Source of the DNA: Vibrio crassostreae
GTDB taxonomy: Bacteria > Pseudomonadota > Gammaproteobacteria > Enterobacterales > Vibrionaceae
Assembly: GCF_024347415.1 (NCBI RefSeq)
Contig: NZ_AP025477.1
Span: 186,001 to 250,000, forward strand
DNA: 64,000 bases
Direction of reading: 5' to 3'
The notes beneath the pieces are model-generated. The model saw nothing but the letters and a program-made list of their open reading frames with translations, did not search any database and was not told where the DNA came from. Each line of letters starts with the position of its first letter. Positions within the stretch are counted from its first letter, which is position 1. This document shows, one piece after another, positions 43,132-51,485 of this stretch. A program made the position numbers and the translations under genes.

Positions 43132-44873
43132 TGTCATTACTGAGGGATCTTGACGGGATAAGTACCAACCGATTCTGTCATGCTCTTACATTTTAGTGCC
43201 GATTGATACTTTTCGCCTCACACGTCGATATTCAGTGATTGGGATTTCTTTATCCTAAGCTCTTTGGTGCTGAGGTTCTCTTCCTTCCAGATGTTTTTAA
43301 TCGTCCCGATACTCACGGTGATATCGTATTGTTTTAACTCCATTGTCAGTTGCATTAATGTAAGGTGAGGTTTCTGCAACGTCAGCTCGATAATCTTGTC
43401 TTCTGCGTGCTCTGGGATACGATTTTTACTGCGGTTTAGGGGCTTATTGATCCGCTTCAGTCCCATAGGCCCTTCCTCAGCCATGATTTTCTGATAGGTG
43501 TAAAGGGATTGGCGAGAGCAGCCAAGGATGCGGGCTGCTTTAGATATACTGCCTAGCTGTTCAACGAGCTCTAAGGCTTCTATTTTCCGCTGAACCTCTT
43601 TGCCATATTCGCTGCATTTACGAGGCTCAACCAGCTCGGTAATATCGAGCCGACGGTGGCCAAAATAGGCGGAGAATGTGCCATCGAACTGACATCTAAT
43701 CTCTACTTTTTGGTTTTCAATGGAGTAGCGGATGGGCGAGTCGATAACGTACCTTTTGTTACCAAAGCCAAACGTATGATCACGTCGTATGGTTCGATAT
43801 TCTTTCTGCACGCAGATGCTGTTCAGATCCAAATCAACGGGCAAACGCTTAAAGGCCGTCCGTGAACTTTTGGGCCGAACGCGAACCTTTTTATCCCAAT
43901 AATTTGGGATAAACTCGTCTTGTAAATAGCGATTCGCCCCCTCCATATCGGTAATGTTGTGCAGTCGTAGTTCTGGTACCAGCCTATCTTGGAACGTATC
44001 GAATGAGCGTTCAATGCGTCCCTTTCCTTGTGGTGAGTTAGCAAAGATAATTTCAATACCGAGCTCTTCACACGCTCGTTGCATCTGAGAGAAGTTACTT
44101 CGCTTGGGACCGCCGAAGATACCCGCTCTATCGACGTAAAGCGTCTTAAATATCCCTCGTTTCTCAATATAAGCTCTCATCACCTTCATACAGCCTTCGG
44201 TGGTCTCAGAGGGGAAAAACTGAGCATGGATATCACTGGTGGCGTCGTCAATCATAGCAATCAAACAAGATTTTTCATCACCAAACCAGCGATGAGGACT
44301 CCCATCCATTTGAAGCATTAGTCCAGGCAGCTCCATACGCTCTCGATACTTCCTAACTCGACTTCTACGTCGCTTAGCACGTTTAACATGATGAATATCG
44401 TGTGCCCAAGAGCGTAACGTTTCGCGCTTAATAGCGATCCCTTCATTCTTTTTGAGGACTTCAGAGAGATGCTGCAAATTGAAATCGTAGTACTTAGTTT
44501 GTATGAGACTTTGGACTTCTTTTTTGAGCGAATCAGGGATCTTATTGACTGGAGAACGGCCTCGATTACCATGAATGATGAATCGAATGCCTTCTTTTCG
44601 GTATCGGCTTAGATAGCGCTCAACCGTTCGCCGAGACTTGTTGAGCAAGGTTGTGGCACTATTGATGCTGATTTTGCCATCGATAATTTTGCAGATAATA
44701 TCGACAGTAAACTGGGATTTAGAATCCATATAGAACATCCTTAGCCCCTTCCAAAGTTTAATTAATTACTTTAAAAGGTAAGCCAAATGAGTCCCGTCAA
44801 AATCCCTCGGTAGTTATTGTAATGACAAAGTCGCTTGGTAATTAAGGTACGACAGAATCGCTTGGTGATCACA
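43132..44873 (-). mobile_element. ISNCY/IS1202-like insertion sequence with 16-bp target duplication
   Basis: 1742 bp starting TGTCATTAC and ending GTGATCACA. Subterminal repeats are shared by both ends: GAGGGAT-TTGACGGGA, and ACCAAGCGA-TCTGTC type motifs. Flanked by a perfect 16-bp direct repeat. Long target duplications of 15-18 bp are reported for one group of the IS1202/ISNCY family. The target was a small hairpin just downstream of radC. Confidence 0.8.
43218..44738 (-). CDS. ISNCY/IS1202-like transposase
   Basis: 506 residues. There is an N-terminal HTH (INSATTLLNKSRRTVERYLSRYR) and a central rve-type DDE core: LMLQMDGSPHRWFGDE, TLYVDRAGIFGGPK, NSPQGKGRIERSFDTFQDRL with the final Glu. 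A beta-barrel-like segment follows, then an unusual C-terminal second HTH pair (ISKAARILGCSRQSLYTY; LTLMQLTMELKQYDITVSIGTI) after residue 390. The frame is intact. It is alone in the element. Confidence 0.85.
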   Translation of the reverse strand: MFYMDSKSQFTVDIICKIIDGKISINSATTLLNKSRRTVERYLSRYRKEGIRFIIHGNRGRSPVNKIPDSLKKEVQSLIQTKYYDFNLQHLSEVLKKNEGIAIKRETLRSWAHDIHHVKRAKRRRSRVRKYRERMELPGLMLQMDGSPHRWFGDEKSCLIAMIDDATSDIHAQFFPSETTEGCMKVMRAYIEKRGIFKTLYVDRAGIFGGPKRSNFSQMQRACEELGIEIIFANSPQGKGRIERSFDTFQDRLVPELRLHNITDMEGANRYLQDEFIPNYWDKKVRVRPKSSRTAFKRLPVDLDLNSICVQKEYRTIRRDHTFGFGNKRYVIDSPIRYSIENQKVEIRCQFDGTFSAYFGHRRLDITELVEPRKCSEYGKEVQRKIEALELVEQLGSISKAARILGCSRQSLYTYQKIMAEEGPMGLKRINKPLNRSKNRIPEHAEDKIIELTLQKPHLTLMQLTMELKQYDITVSIGTIKNIWKEENLSTKELRIKKSQSLNIDV

Positions 44874-44889
44874 GGGTAGGAGACTACCC
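44874..44889. repeat. 16-bp target duplication, right copy
   Basis: GGGTAGGAGACTACCC, identical to 43116-43131. Confidence 0.88.
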
Positions 44890-44901
44890 TTTAACACATT
44901 T

Positions 44902-45005
44902 TTGGACAAAAGTGTGCCAGTGACTTTGCTAAATTAGTATTTAACGGATTATCTGAAGTATTGCAAAACCTCTTATCGATTGGCCTAATCAACTAATCCA
45001 CTACA
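44902..45005. repeat. Unexplained repeat R, copy 1
   Basis: A 104-bp stretch from TTGGACAAAAGTGTG to CCACTACA is about 75-80% identical to 51382-51485. Read on the minus strand both have an open stretch (PIDKRFCNTSDN..., PIDKRVCNTSDY...). It is not an integron attC site or a known IS end that I can recognise. Confidence 0.6.
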
Positions 45006-45070
45006 GGAGACACATGATAGAGAGTATAAGTTTGGCTTTAGCAAGCTTGAATATTGATTCCATATATTAT

Positions 45071-45910
45071 TTATTCAGGACACTCCTGCCAATAGCGAGA
45101 GCCTATAGGCATTTCAACAGCTTCGATTGCTAGACCTTCGCTGGAACGAACCATTTGATAATACCGAATTGGATTACTTTCAAATATATTGCGAATGGTC
45201 ATCTTTACATCAATACTAGCTTTGAGACCAAAATAGACAGCATGGACTGCATTAGCTCCTGCATTAAGGTTTCCAAGTTGTCCACAAATCACACGCCACT
45301 CATGCTCATACTCCCAGTCTTTCGACTTGGTAGTGAGCATCTCTCTTACTATCGAGTTAAACTCTTCATTGTCATTTCCACAGCAACACTCTGCATACTT
45401 AGCATATTGATTTACAGAAATTTTATCAGCATCAACATAGTCAACTTTGTGAGTAATCATAGTTGTATCAGCTGTACCGAATAACTTACTCATATCATAC
45501 GCAACACATATTCCTTGATGGCAATCAGCATAATGACTCCACATCGTGGTATTCGTATTATTTTCAGATAAAGAAAGCACACTAGATTCCGACATAATTG
45601 TTTCTATTTTTTCTCTAAAGTCAGAAATTTTTTCCATGTAATCAGCAGAGAGTTCTTCACCCACAAAAGCAGAGTTAGCGATACTCAAGGTTACGTTTCT
45701 CCCTATTTTGTTTTCTCGCTTTAATCGAGCCTGCTCGATCATTTTCAAGTAAGCATCCTTGGACGGTTTGGCTTCACAAAACTTAATCTGACAATCAAAA
45801 GGATCATTGAATGTTGTTGGCTTAGAAAACCAAACTGAGCGATTTATCAGAGACATGACAGTAAACTGATTGAAGGCTCTATATTTATACAAAACTTCAG
45901 GGATAGACAT
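45071..45910 (-). CDS. DUF2971 domain protein
   Basis: 279 residues from ATG 45910 (MSIPEVLYKYRAFNQ). Family landmarks are LYKYR, WFSKPTTFNDPFDC, MWSHYADCHQGICVAYD and SKDWEYEHEWRVI. DUF2971 proteins are common cargo of genomic islands and some defence loci; their activity is unknown. No membrane or export signal. It lies alone between the ISNCY-like element and a recombinase, opposite in direction to the genes on its right. Confidence 0.83.
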   Translation of the reverse strand: MSIPEVLYKYRAFNQFTVMSLINRSVWFSKPTTFNDPFDCQIKFCEAKPSKDAYLKMIEQARLKRENKIGRNVTLSIANSAFVGEELSADYMEKISDFREKIETIMSESSVLSLSENNTNTTMWSHYADCHQGICVAYDMSKLFGTADTTMITHKVDYVDADKISVNQYAKYAECCCGNDNEEFNSIVREMLTTKSKDWEYEHEWRVICGQLGNLNAGANAVHAVYFGLKASIDVKMTIRNIFESNPIRYYQMVRSSEGLAIEAVEMPIGSRYWQECPE

Positions 45911-45940
45911 AGGGAATGCACTCTTGAAAATAAAACCCAA

Positions 45941-46395
45941 TAACTTCGCACGACTTGAAAGATCGAAATCATCAACTCAGCTTAGCTTCTAACATTAGAA
46001 ATAGTTGGTCAATATGAACATATATGTTTAGTGAAGATAATCTCTCCCAAATGATAATGGTCGGGTAGACGACACTTGTTACCAAGTGCCGTCTACCCGA
46101 CAAAAGTGTCTTAGCTTACCTTCCCCCGTCTGACTAGATACAACCCAAAATCGATCAATCTTTATTGTAAATGATCAGACTTAATTGGAATCGACAAACT
46201 ATATTGTCTTCCGACACCAACGGTTAAGCGAAAGTTTACCATCACTCTATCTAGTGGCTTTTGCACGAACCGGTTACACCACATCTTGTGCTTTATCCGT
46301 TTTCCCCCAAAGGCTTATGTACTGGTGTGTTATCATCACTAACACGCCTAAAAAGGTGATGTGTGTATTTTCCTCTCTCGACCGGAATCGCACAC
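45941..46395. other. Intergenic region with a 42-nt perfect-type hairpin
   Basis: Contains a hairpin at 46060-46101 with 19-bp arms, one mismatch and loop TTAC (GTAA on the minus strand). To its right is a leftward open stretch (about 46170-46320: FGGKRIKHKMWCNR) with no start, probably the tail of a decayed element. A similar hairpin core, GCACTCG-GTAA-CGAGTGTC, lies beside the group II maturase relic at 59811-59845. Confidence 0.5.
46060..46101 (-). other. Strong inverted repeat beside element remnant
   Basis: Arms 46060-46078 and 46083-46101 pair with one mismatch around a 4-nt loop. There is no U run after either side, so it is not a clear terminator. Possibly the 3' end of a vanished retroelement or IS. 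Confidence 0.6.
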
Positions 46396-47067
46396 ATGAT
46401 TAAAGCAAAATCAAAAGCTCGTATCCTCACGACATCCCAAATTAATAAAGTCCTCAAGCGGTGTTTTCTCATGCAAAACGCAGAGCTAAAACGTGTGGTT
46501 ATCGCGCTGTCTTTTTCTACTCTAAGGGTAAGTGAACTCGCCCAAATCACTGTTGCAGATGTGATCATGCCTACAGGCAAGATTAAAGACGAAATCCATC
46601 TTAGAGCTTCGCTGTGTAAAAGGAGAAAACCCCGTTCAATCTGGCTTGGTCGGATGGCAAAACACATGATCCAAGAGTGGATTGATTATCGCAAAGCGCG
46701 TAATTGGGCGACTACATTTAATAATAGTTATCAGGGACTAAACCCAAGTAGCAAGCTAGTGCTCAACAATAGAGGTCGAAGCTATTCAATGAAGCGTAAG
46801 ACTAGGATTAATCAGAGTGGGGATAGGGTTGATTACTCTGTTTGTGATGTGCTTGAACTGATGATTCGAAATATCTACCAACGGACAGGATTCAAAGGTT
46901 GTAGCAGTCACTCAGGGCGGCGCAGTGCTGCAACTATCATGAATAGCCAAGGGGTGGCTTTGGGCATCATACAGCGCACTCTAGGACATTCAGAACCGTC
47001 AATGTCGCTAGAATACATTGATGTGTTACCAGAACAGCTAACAGAAGCAGCAGAGATGGCGTTTTGA
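46396..47067 (+). CDS. Minimal tyrosine recombinase (catalytic domain only)
   Basis: 223 residues from ATG 46396 (MIKAKSKARILTTSQINKVLK). There is no SAM-like core-binding domain, only the catalytic domain: Arg in FSTLRVSELAQI, HSGRR for the H-x2-R position, LGHSEPSMSLEYID with the Tyr nucleophile. Similar short phage-integrase-like proteins occur on Vibrio islands. It could be an independent element's recombinase or the C-terminal half of a degraded one; the intact start and Shine-Dalgarno-poor leader leave this open. Confidence 0.78.
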   Translation: MIKAKSKARILTTSQINKVLKRCFLMQNAELKRVVIALSFSTLRVSELAQITVADVIMPTGKIKDEIHLRASLCKRRKPRSIWLGRMAKHMIQEWIDYRKARNWATTFNNSYQGLNPSSKLVLNNRGRSYSMKRKTRINQSGDRVDYSVCDVLELMIRNIYQRTGFKGCSSHSGRRSAATIMNSQGVALGIIQRTLGHSEPSMSLEYIDVLPEQLTEAAEMAF

Positions 47068-47125
47068 AGTTGTTGTCAAAATTGAAACTATGGTATTCTT
47101 TACTACACTTTGGGGGGTGGGAATA

Positions 47126-47515
47126 GTGAGAATTTATGTCACTGACGAATTTGAAAAATTGATGATTAAAGCCAGATTAGATAATGAAATTATCGTTAAG
47201 GTGGCGAATGAGCTTAACAATGGTTTGCATGATGGTGAGCTACAAAGTGGAAAGCTATATAAAAAGCGTGTTCCGTCACCAGGTCAAGGTAAACGAGAGT
47301 CAAACCGAAGTGTTATAGCTATTCAAAAAGGTAATCGGGTGTTCTTCATAGATGGTTGGCGAAAGAAAGACGTCCCAAAAAAAGGTAAAGAAATACCAGA
47401 TAAGTTATTGGAAACCTACAAGTTACTCGGTGAAAGCTTCCGTAGCTTAACGGATGAACAGATTGAACAAAACATCTTAGATGGTCTGCTAAGAGAGGTT
47501 AGAAATGATGGATGA
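47126..47515 (+). CDS. RelE-type toxin (RelE-II/HigB-like)
   Basis: 129 residues from GTG 47126 with GGGTGGGA upstream. The core pattern LNNGLHDGELQSGKLYKKRVPSPGQGKRESNRSV, quoted in part (residues 32-65), followed by AIQKGNRVFFIDGWRKKD, matches the PF06296 RelE-like toxin family, whose hallmark is K-R-V-A-R-P-G-x-GK-R. Such toxins cleave mRNA at the ribosome. A C-terminal extension (about 35 residues) overlaps the antitoxin start by 11 bp. Toxin-first order is typical of higBA-like modules. Confidence 0.83.
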   Translation: MRIYVTDEFEKLMIKARLDNEIIVKVANELNNGLHDGELQSGKLYKKRVPSPGQGKRESNRSVIAIQKGNRVFFIDGWRKKDVPKKGKEIPDKLLETYKLLGESFRSLTDEQIEQNILDGLLREVRNDG

Positions 47516-47813
47516 TCGTTTAGAAAGAATGCAAGCAATGGCGAAGCGCTTTAATGCCAATGGCTCAATTGATCAGTTAACCATGCGTAAAATTGATGCC
47601 TTGGCTATGAGTGCTAAGCGTGAAGATATGACCGCAGCCAAAATTCAGAAGTTGAGAAAGCGTGAGCATATAAGCCAAGCTGTTTTAGCAACTGTGCTGA
47701 ATATGAGTAGCGAAAGCGTTCAAAAGTGGGAGCAAGGTAAAACTAAACCTCAAGGGGCTGCATTGCGTCTTTTGAATATCATTGATGAGAAAGGTATAAC
47801 GGCAGTTATATAG
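47505..47813 (+). CDS. HTH antitoxin (HigA-like) of the RelE-type pair
   Basis: 102 residues with an Xre-type HTH at about 50-85 (IQKLRKREHISQAVLATVLNMSSESVQKWEQGKTKP). The N-terminal 45 residues probably wrap the toxin. It starts inside the toxin gene (11-bp overlap) and ends before a terminator at 47840-47872. It would neutralise the toxin and repress the operon. Stabilises the island by addiction. Confidence 0.85.
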   Translation: MMDDRLERMQAMAKRFNANGSIDQLTMRKIDALAMSAKREDMTAAKIQKLRKREHISQAVLATVLNMSSESVQKWEQGKTKPQGAALRLLNIIDEKGITAVI

Positions 47814-47839
47814 TCGTTATTCATGTATGGCGATAGTTT

Positions 47840-47872
47840 AAAAACCACTTCACTTATGAAGTGGTTTTTTTG
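47840..47872 (+). terminator. Rho-independent terminator of the toxin-antitoxin operon
   Basis: Arms AAACCACTTCA and TGAAGTGGTTT with a 4-nt loop, then a T run. Confidence 0.88.
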
Positions 47873-47927
47873 TTAACGGTTGTGTTTATAATTTATTTAT
47901 CGGTTAAGCAAACAACGGTAAGTAACT

Positions 47928-48292
47928 ATGACGGACGCAACTATCAACCCAATTATTAGCCAACTAAAAACGGAGGAGGAACAACTTACTTCCTTGGATT
48001 CTAAGTTAGAGAAAACGGCACAATGGATGATGGAAGCATCAGGAACGCCAGAATTTGGTGATAGACAAACCGTTTACTATCCGCAGTTGAATGAGTGGAG
48101 AGAGCAGAAAGCAAAAGTTAACGCTCTTTATATACAAAGAGCGAACCTATCTTGTATTGATGAGCCGACTTCACCTACAGCGGTGGCGAATATGATGGAA
48201 GAAAAGTGTGCAATAAAAGAAGCCACAGTTACCAGTACCACTTATGAGAGAGCGCAAAGGCGCTTATTTAAACAGGTTAATGGCTTCCTTAG
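47928..48292 (+). pseudogene. Truncated hypothetical gene, 3' end cut by IS5-family element
   Basis: About 121 original codons (MTDATINPIISQLKTEEEQLTSLDSKLEK...KQVNGFLR) with coiled-coil character, then the reading frame enters the IS inverted repeat at 48293 and stops at 48317. The ORF as read is 129 residues, but the last eight are IS-derived. It follows the antitoxin terminator. Unknown function. Confidence 0.7.
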
Positions 48293-49411
48293 GGCTTTGT
48301 TGCAATACTCAACCTAGGTGGTCTTTTGATATGGTTAGGCGACTCGGTAGCTCTTGGGCATCCCGAGATGAGTAAAGCGATTTAAAATAGAACAACCGAG
48401 TAACATTTCTTTTGACTGATTTTCAAACTCCCTGCTGTGTAATGTATTACCGATTATATTTTTGTAACGTTGCATGGCGGTTTCTGAGATATTCCTTTTT
48501 CCGTATTGCCGCACGCTCTGCCAACCTATAATACCAAGGGCGAAGCAACCTATCAGGTTGCTCATCCTCTTAGGATGATGAGCCTCATCGGCAAATATAT
48601 TGTCTTTCGGCGGAATAACAATCTCAGCATTCGGGAAATGATTTTCTAATGTCTGGTACACCGCATTGGTATCATACATTTTATCGGCACTGACGTGCTC
48701 GACATCCGTAATGATGGACTGACATAGCACCCCGACAACCTGATCATCCATCGTGTTTTTATCGGTGAGGACTGCGCCTTGAATGAAGTGAGCTTCATCA
48801 ACAGCAAAGTGCGCCTTTCGCCAGCTTCGTTTTGCATTAACCTTATGTTTTTCCTGGTGCCATTCATCCATACCAAACCGTTTGAGCCCCGTTGAATCAA
48901 TGGCTATCGCTGCAATTTTGTCATCTGGCCTTTCATGCTTTCTAAAGCGTGGCGCCGTGAAGTTGAGCTGCTTCAGCCGTTTTGACAGCAGCGTATAATC
49001 AGGGCATTGAAGTCTGGTCATGCCAAGCTTCGTCAGTAAACTTTCAATCAGCCCCTGAGCTTGACGTAAGGGAAGTTTATACACCAATCTGATGTAATGG
49101 CAGGCTTCGATGGTGCTGTCAGGATACTTAACGGATGAGCCGGTACCGTCATAAACGCGTTCGTCGTATTGCCAATTATTGATGATATCTTCAGATATCC
49201 AAATATCGAACCGCCCGCGTTGCTTGAGAGCCTGATTGTACTCACCATAGTTATTTAAGGCGTAGATATGCTTCTTAAAATGATGGCGTTTGGCGTCATT
49301 GTATTTGTAAGGAATTTGTTAATAAGCCAACCTGAATGAAAGGCTGGCTATGATAACTGAATTCAATGTTAATGGAATGATTGAGTGTTATCTGAGCGAT
49401 TCAACAAAGCC
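48293..49411 (-). mobile_element. IS5-family (IS903-like) insertion sequence, copy A
   Basis: 1119 bp bounded by GGCTTTGTTG inverted repeats (left GGCTTTGTTGCAATAC, right end inward GGCTTTGTTGAATCGC). Essentially identical to copy B in inverted orientation at 52835-53953. The 9-bp flanks (CTTCCTTAG and GTGCATGAA) do not match, so there is no target duplication. Confidence 0.9.
48335..49315 (-). CDS. IS5-family transposase, copy A
   Basis: The conserved frame starts upstream of the first ATG-like codon (GTG 49087) and is open to about 49318. Residues [18 protein letters not shown]... belong to the N-terminus, giving about 326 codons, close to the 307 of IS903. The start codon is unclear (ATT at 49315 is a candidate; no Shine-Dalgarno seen). 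DDE motifs are [30 protein letters not shown] and the C-terminal E in [16 protein letters not shown]. Confidence 0.85.
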   Translation of the reverse strand: MPYKYNDAKRHHFKKHIYALNNYGEYNQALKQRGRFDIWISEDIINNWQYDERVYDGTGSSVKYPDSTIEACHYIRLVYKLPLRQAQGLIESLLTKLGMTRLQCPDYTLLSKRLKQLNFTAPRFRKHERPDDKIAAIAIDSTGLKRFGMDEWHQEKHKVNAKRSWRKAHFAVDEAHFIQGAVLTDKNTMDDQVVGVLCQSIITDVEHVSADKMYDTNAVYQTLENHFPNAEIVIPPKDNIFADEAHHPKRMSNLIGCFALGIIGWQSVRQYGKRNISETAMQRYKNIIGNTLHSREFENQSKEMLLGCSILNRFTHLGMPKSYRVA

Positions 49412-49481
49412 GTGCATGAAAGAGCTAGCAAAAGCAGAGCCCGATATCGATGCACTCCTACCTTGGAACTTCAAACATTAA
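49412..49481 (+). pseudogene. C-terminal fragment of an IS66-type transposase
   Basis: Reads CMKELAKAEPDIDALLPWNFKH-stop directly after IS copy A. The ending DIDALLPWNF is typical of IS66 TnpC C-termini. The rest of the gene is missing, cut by the IS5 element. A possible IS66 end lies at about 49490-49513 (GGGGCGCATAC). Confidence 0.6.
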
Positions 49482-49589
49482 CAACATCGCCCTGTGGGTT
49501 CATGGGGCGCATACGAAATGTCGTAGGAGGTGCAACAGAGTTTTGTTGTAAATGAGAATAGCTTTCAATACTATAAGGAGATCTCACCT

Positions 49590-50864
49590 ATGACAGTAGT
49601 CTTCGAAATGCATTCACAATCAGTCACCAAGGTAAAGAAGGCGTTTCTTTCCGGTATATGGGCAACATTAATCAGCATTGCGATAGGTTTTACCTTCAAG
49701 ATCTGGCTTGCGGGGTGGGTAGCAAAAGCCGATTTGGCGCTCTTTCATACTGTCGTTGATATCATTTCTCTGTCCATGATTCTGATGACGGGCTTCCGCT
49801 CATCCATGGTCGTGACGTATTCTCAAACCAAGAATGATATCGATATTATCAATATCTTCCGCTTTACCCTTATTTTCGTCGTTCTAATGACGTGGGGTGG
49901 GGTGATTCCTTACATCAAGCACAGCTTAGATATTGGTGTCGAATACTTACAGTTGGTGGGCATCATTTTTGGTTTGGGGCTTAAGCTCTACTTTACCAAT
50001 TTAGTTGCCATGTATCGTTTGTACGATATCACTAACCGTACCACTTGGCTTGATCCTGCGTTGAACGTGGCTCTGTTTCTATTCGCTTACTATATTGCTG
50101 GATTCAGTACGTTAACGGCGTTGTTCTATGGTTTGACCATATCTTCGTTAATAACGGCACTCTATATGTATATCAGCCGAAGAAAAGAGATATCGACCCT
50201 GCCAATTAAGCCTGTGCTGCTTAATTCAGACATGTACGGTTATGTGAAAAACAGCTTTACTGCGACACTCGAAGCAGGAGCAAGCATTCTTATGATTTAC
50301 ATTGCTGTGTTGTTGACTATACGCTACTTCAGCGTCGATGAACTGGGTGATTTTCAGGTTGTAGTGCGTCCGGTCTTCACATACATGACGATGTTATTCG
50401 TATTCCCAATTTACCGCTTTGTTCTGCCTGAACTGTCTGTGAAGGTACGAAATGGTGAATTCTCTGAGATTCAGCTTATCCGTCGATGGGTGTTTAAGTT
50501 GTCATTTATTGTCAGCGGTGCGTTTTTCTTGACGATGCTGCTGTTTGGTTCGAACCTTGTAGAAGCGCTTTTCCCTGCTGAATATATCGGAGCGGTACCA
50601 GTACTGTTCCACTTCTCGATGTTCTTCATTTTTATGATGCTGAACGCCTACCAATTGGCCTACATTAAAGCAAACGGGCACTTTAAAACGAGTCTATTTA
50701 TACGCCTCGCGGGTATCGCAATGCTCGTCATTATGTTCTATGTAATATCGGCGTTTACTGACAATGTCGTGGCAATCATTACCGCATTGTGCTCTGGATA
50801 CATGATGATGTTTATATTATCGAGTTTCAAAGAGAAGCAGATTCGTGAGTCTCATTGGTGCTGA
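49590..50864 (+). CDS. Polysaccharide flippase-like membrane protein with rearranged C-terminus
   Basis: 424 residues from ATG 49590, chosen for AAGGAG 10 bp upstream. About 12 hydrophobic helices run through the protein (LSGIWATLISIAIGFTFKIWL; FVFPIYRFVLPELSV; HFSMFFIFMMLNAYQLAYI), typical of Wzx/MATE-like oligosaccharide flippases. The last residues ESHWC come from a junction at about 50850, where an outer-membrane-barrel gene begins in another frame. So a short C-terminal tail is probably lost. No glycosyltransferases are nearby: the gene is orphaned from its capsule or O-antigen locus. Confidence 0.7.
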   Translation: MTVVFEMHSQSVTKVKKAFLSGIWATLISIAIGFTFKIWLAGWVAKADLALFHTVVDIISLSMILMTGFRSSMVVTYSQTKNDIDIINIFRFTLIFVVLMTWGGVIPYIKHSLDIGVEYLQLVGIIFGLGLKLYFTNLVAMYRLYDITNRTTWLDPALNVALFLFAYYIAGFSTLTALFYGLTISSLITALYMYISRRKEISTLPIKPVLLNSDMYGYVKNSFTATLEAGASILMIYIAVLLTIRYFSVDELGDFQVVVRPVFTYMTMLFVFPIYRFVLPELSVKVRNGEFSEIQLIRRWVFKLSFIVSGAFFLTMLLFGSNLVEALFPAEYIGAVPVLFHFSMFFIFMMLNAYQLAYIKANGHFKTSLFIRLAGIAMLVIMFYVISAFTDNVVAIITALCSGYMMMFILSSFKEKQIRESHWC

Positions 50865-51219
50865 ACTTGGCTACAACGATTACGCAAACTACAAAAAGGG
50901 TGCTGAAAAACTGTCGCCGACATCTATCTATGCATCTGCAAACATCGGTTACACATTCGACAACACGATCCGTCCATTCGTATTGGCTGGTTTAAGCTCT
51001 GTTGACCTAAACGCAAACAAGAGTGCTGGCTACGCTGGTGACAGCGGTACCGGTTTCCACTTTGGTGTTGGTGTTGAATACACGCCAATAGACCACCTAA
51101 CATTACGCCTGATTTCGCAAGCAGATGCAGTAAGCGTAGAGAACGATTACGGGTCTAAGAAAGAAGACAAAACACTAGCATTCAGCAGCATTAGCTTCGG
51201 TGGTTCATACAATTTCTAA
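50848..51219 (+). pseudogene. Fragment of an outer-membrane beta-barrel protein (OmpA-like)
   Basis: About 120 residues with alternating strands: LIGAELGYNDYANYKKG, TSIYASANIGYTFDNTIRPFVLAGLSS, FHFGVGVEYTPIDHLTLRLISQ, and a terminal aromatic SFGGSYNF that is the classical barrel insertion signal. The N-terminal strands and signal peptide are absent, replaced by the flippase gene at about 50850. The codon use (GGTGTTGGTGTTGAATAC) is backbone-like and highly biased, suggesting it came from a highly expressed chromosomal porin. Confidence 0.7.
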
Positions 51220-51261
51220 TGTAGTTTGCCTACTTCGAACAACTTGACGTGACTAATTCAA

Positions 51262-51344
51262 CTTTTTGGGGTATTGCGCACATTTCCCCGAAAAGTGGTT
51301 CTGTCACGCCTCTAAATTTAATTGCGCAACAAAGCCGTAGACGA
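51262..51344. mobile_element. Remnant end of an IS (GGCTTTGTTGCGC type)
   Basis: Only one terminus, with no transposase; the inward sequence begins GGCTTTGTTGCGCAATTAAA. Immediately downstream of the barrel fragment. Confidence 0.5.
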
Positions 51345-51381
51345 CACAAACGTGCCTGCGATAGTCGCGTTGGCATACCTC

Positions 51382-51485
51382 TGGACATAAATGTGGTCAG
51401 TGACTTTACTAAATGAGCAGTTGACGGATAATCTGAGGTATTGCAAACCCTCTTATCTATTGGCCAAAGCAACTCACCCACTACA
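51382..51485. repeat. Unexplained repeat R, copy 2
   Basis: 104 bp, diverged direct copy of 44902-45005, 6.5 kb away. Shared blocks are CAGTGACTTT-CTAAAT and TCTGA-GTATTGCAAA-CCTCTTAT. Confidence 0.6.

Noticed and set aside
44890..46150. Integron attC sites or a cassette array
   Set aside because: The repeats lack the core sites and inverted layout of Vibrio attC sites, and no intI is present.
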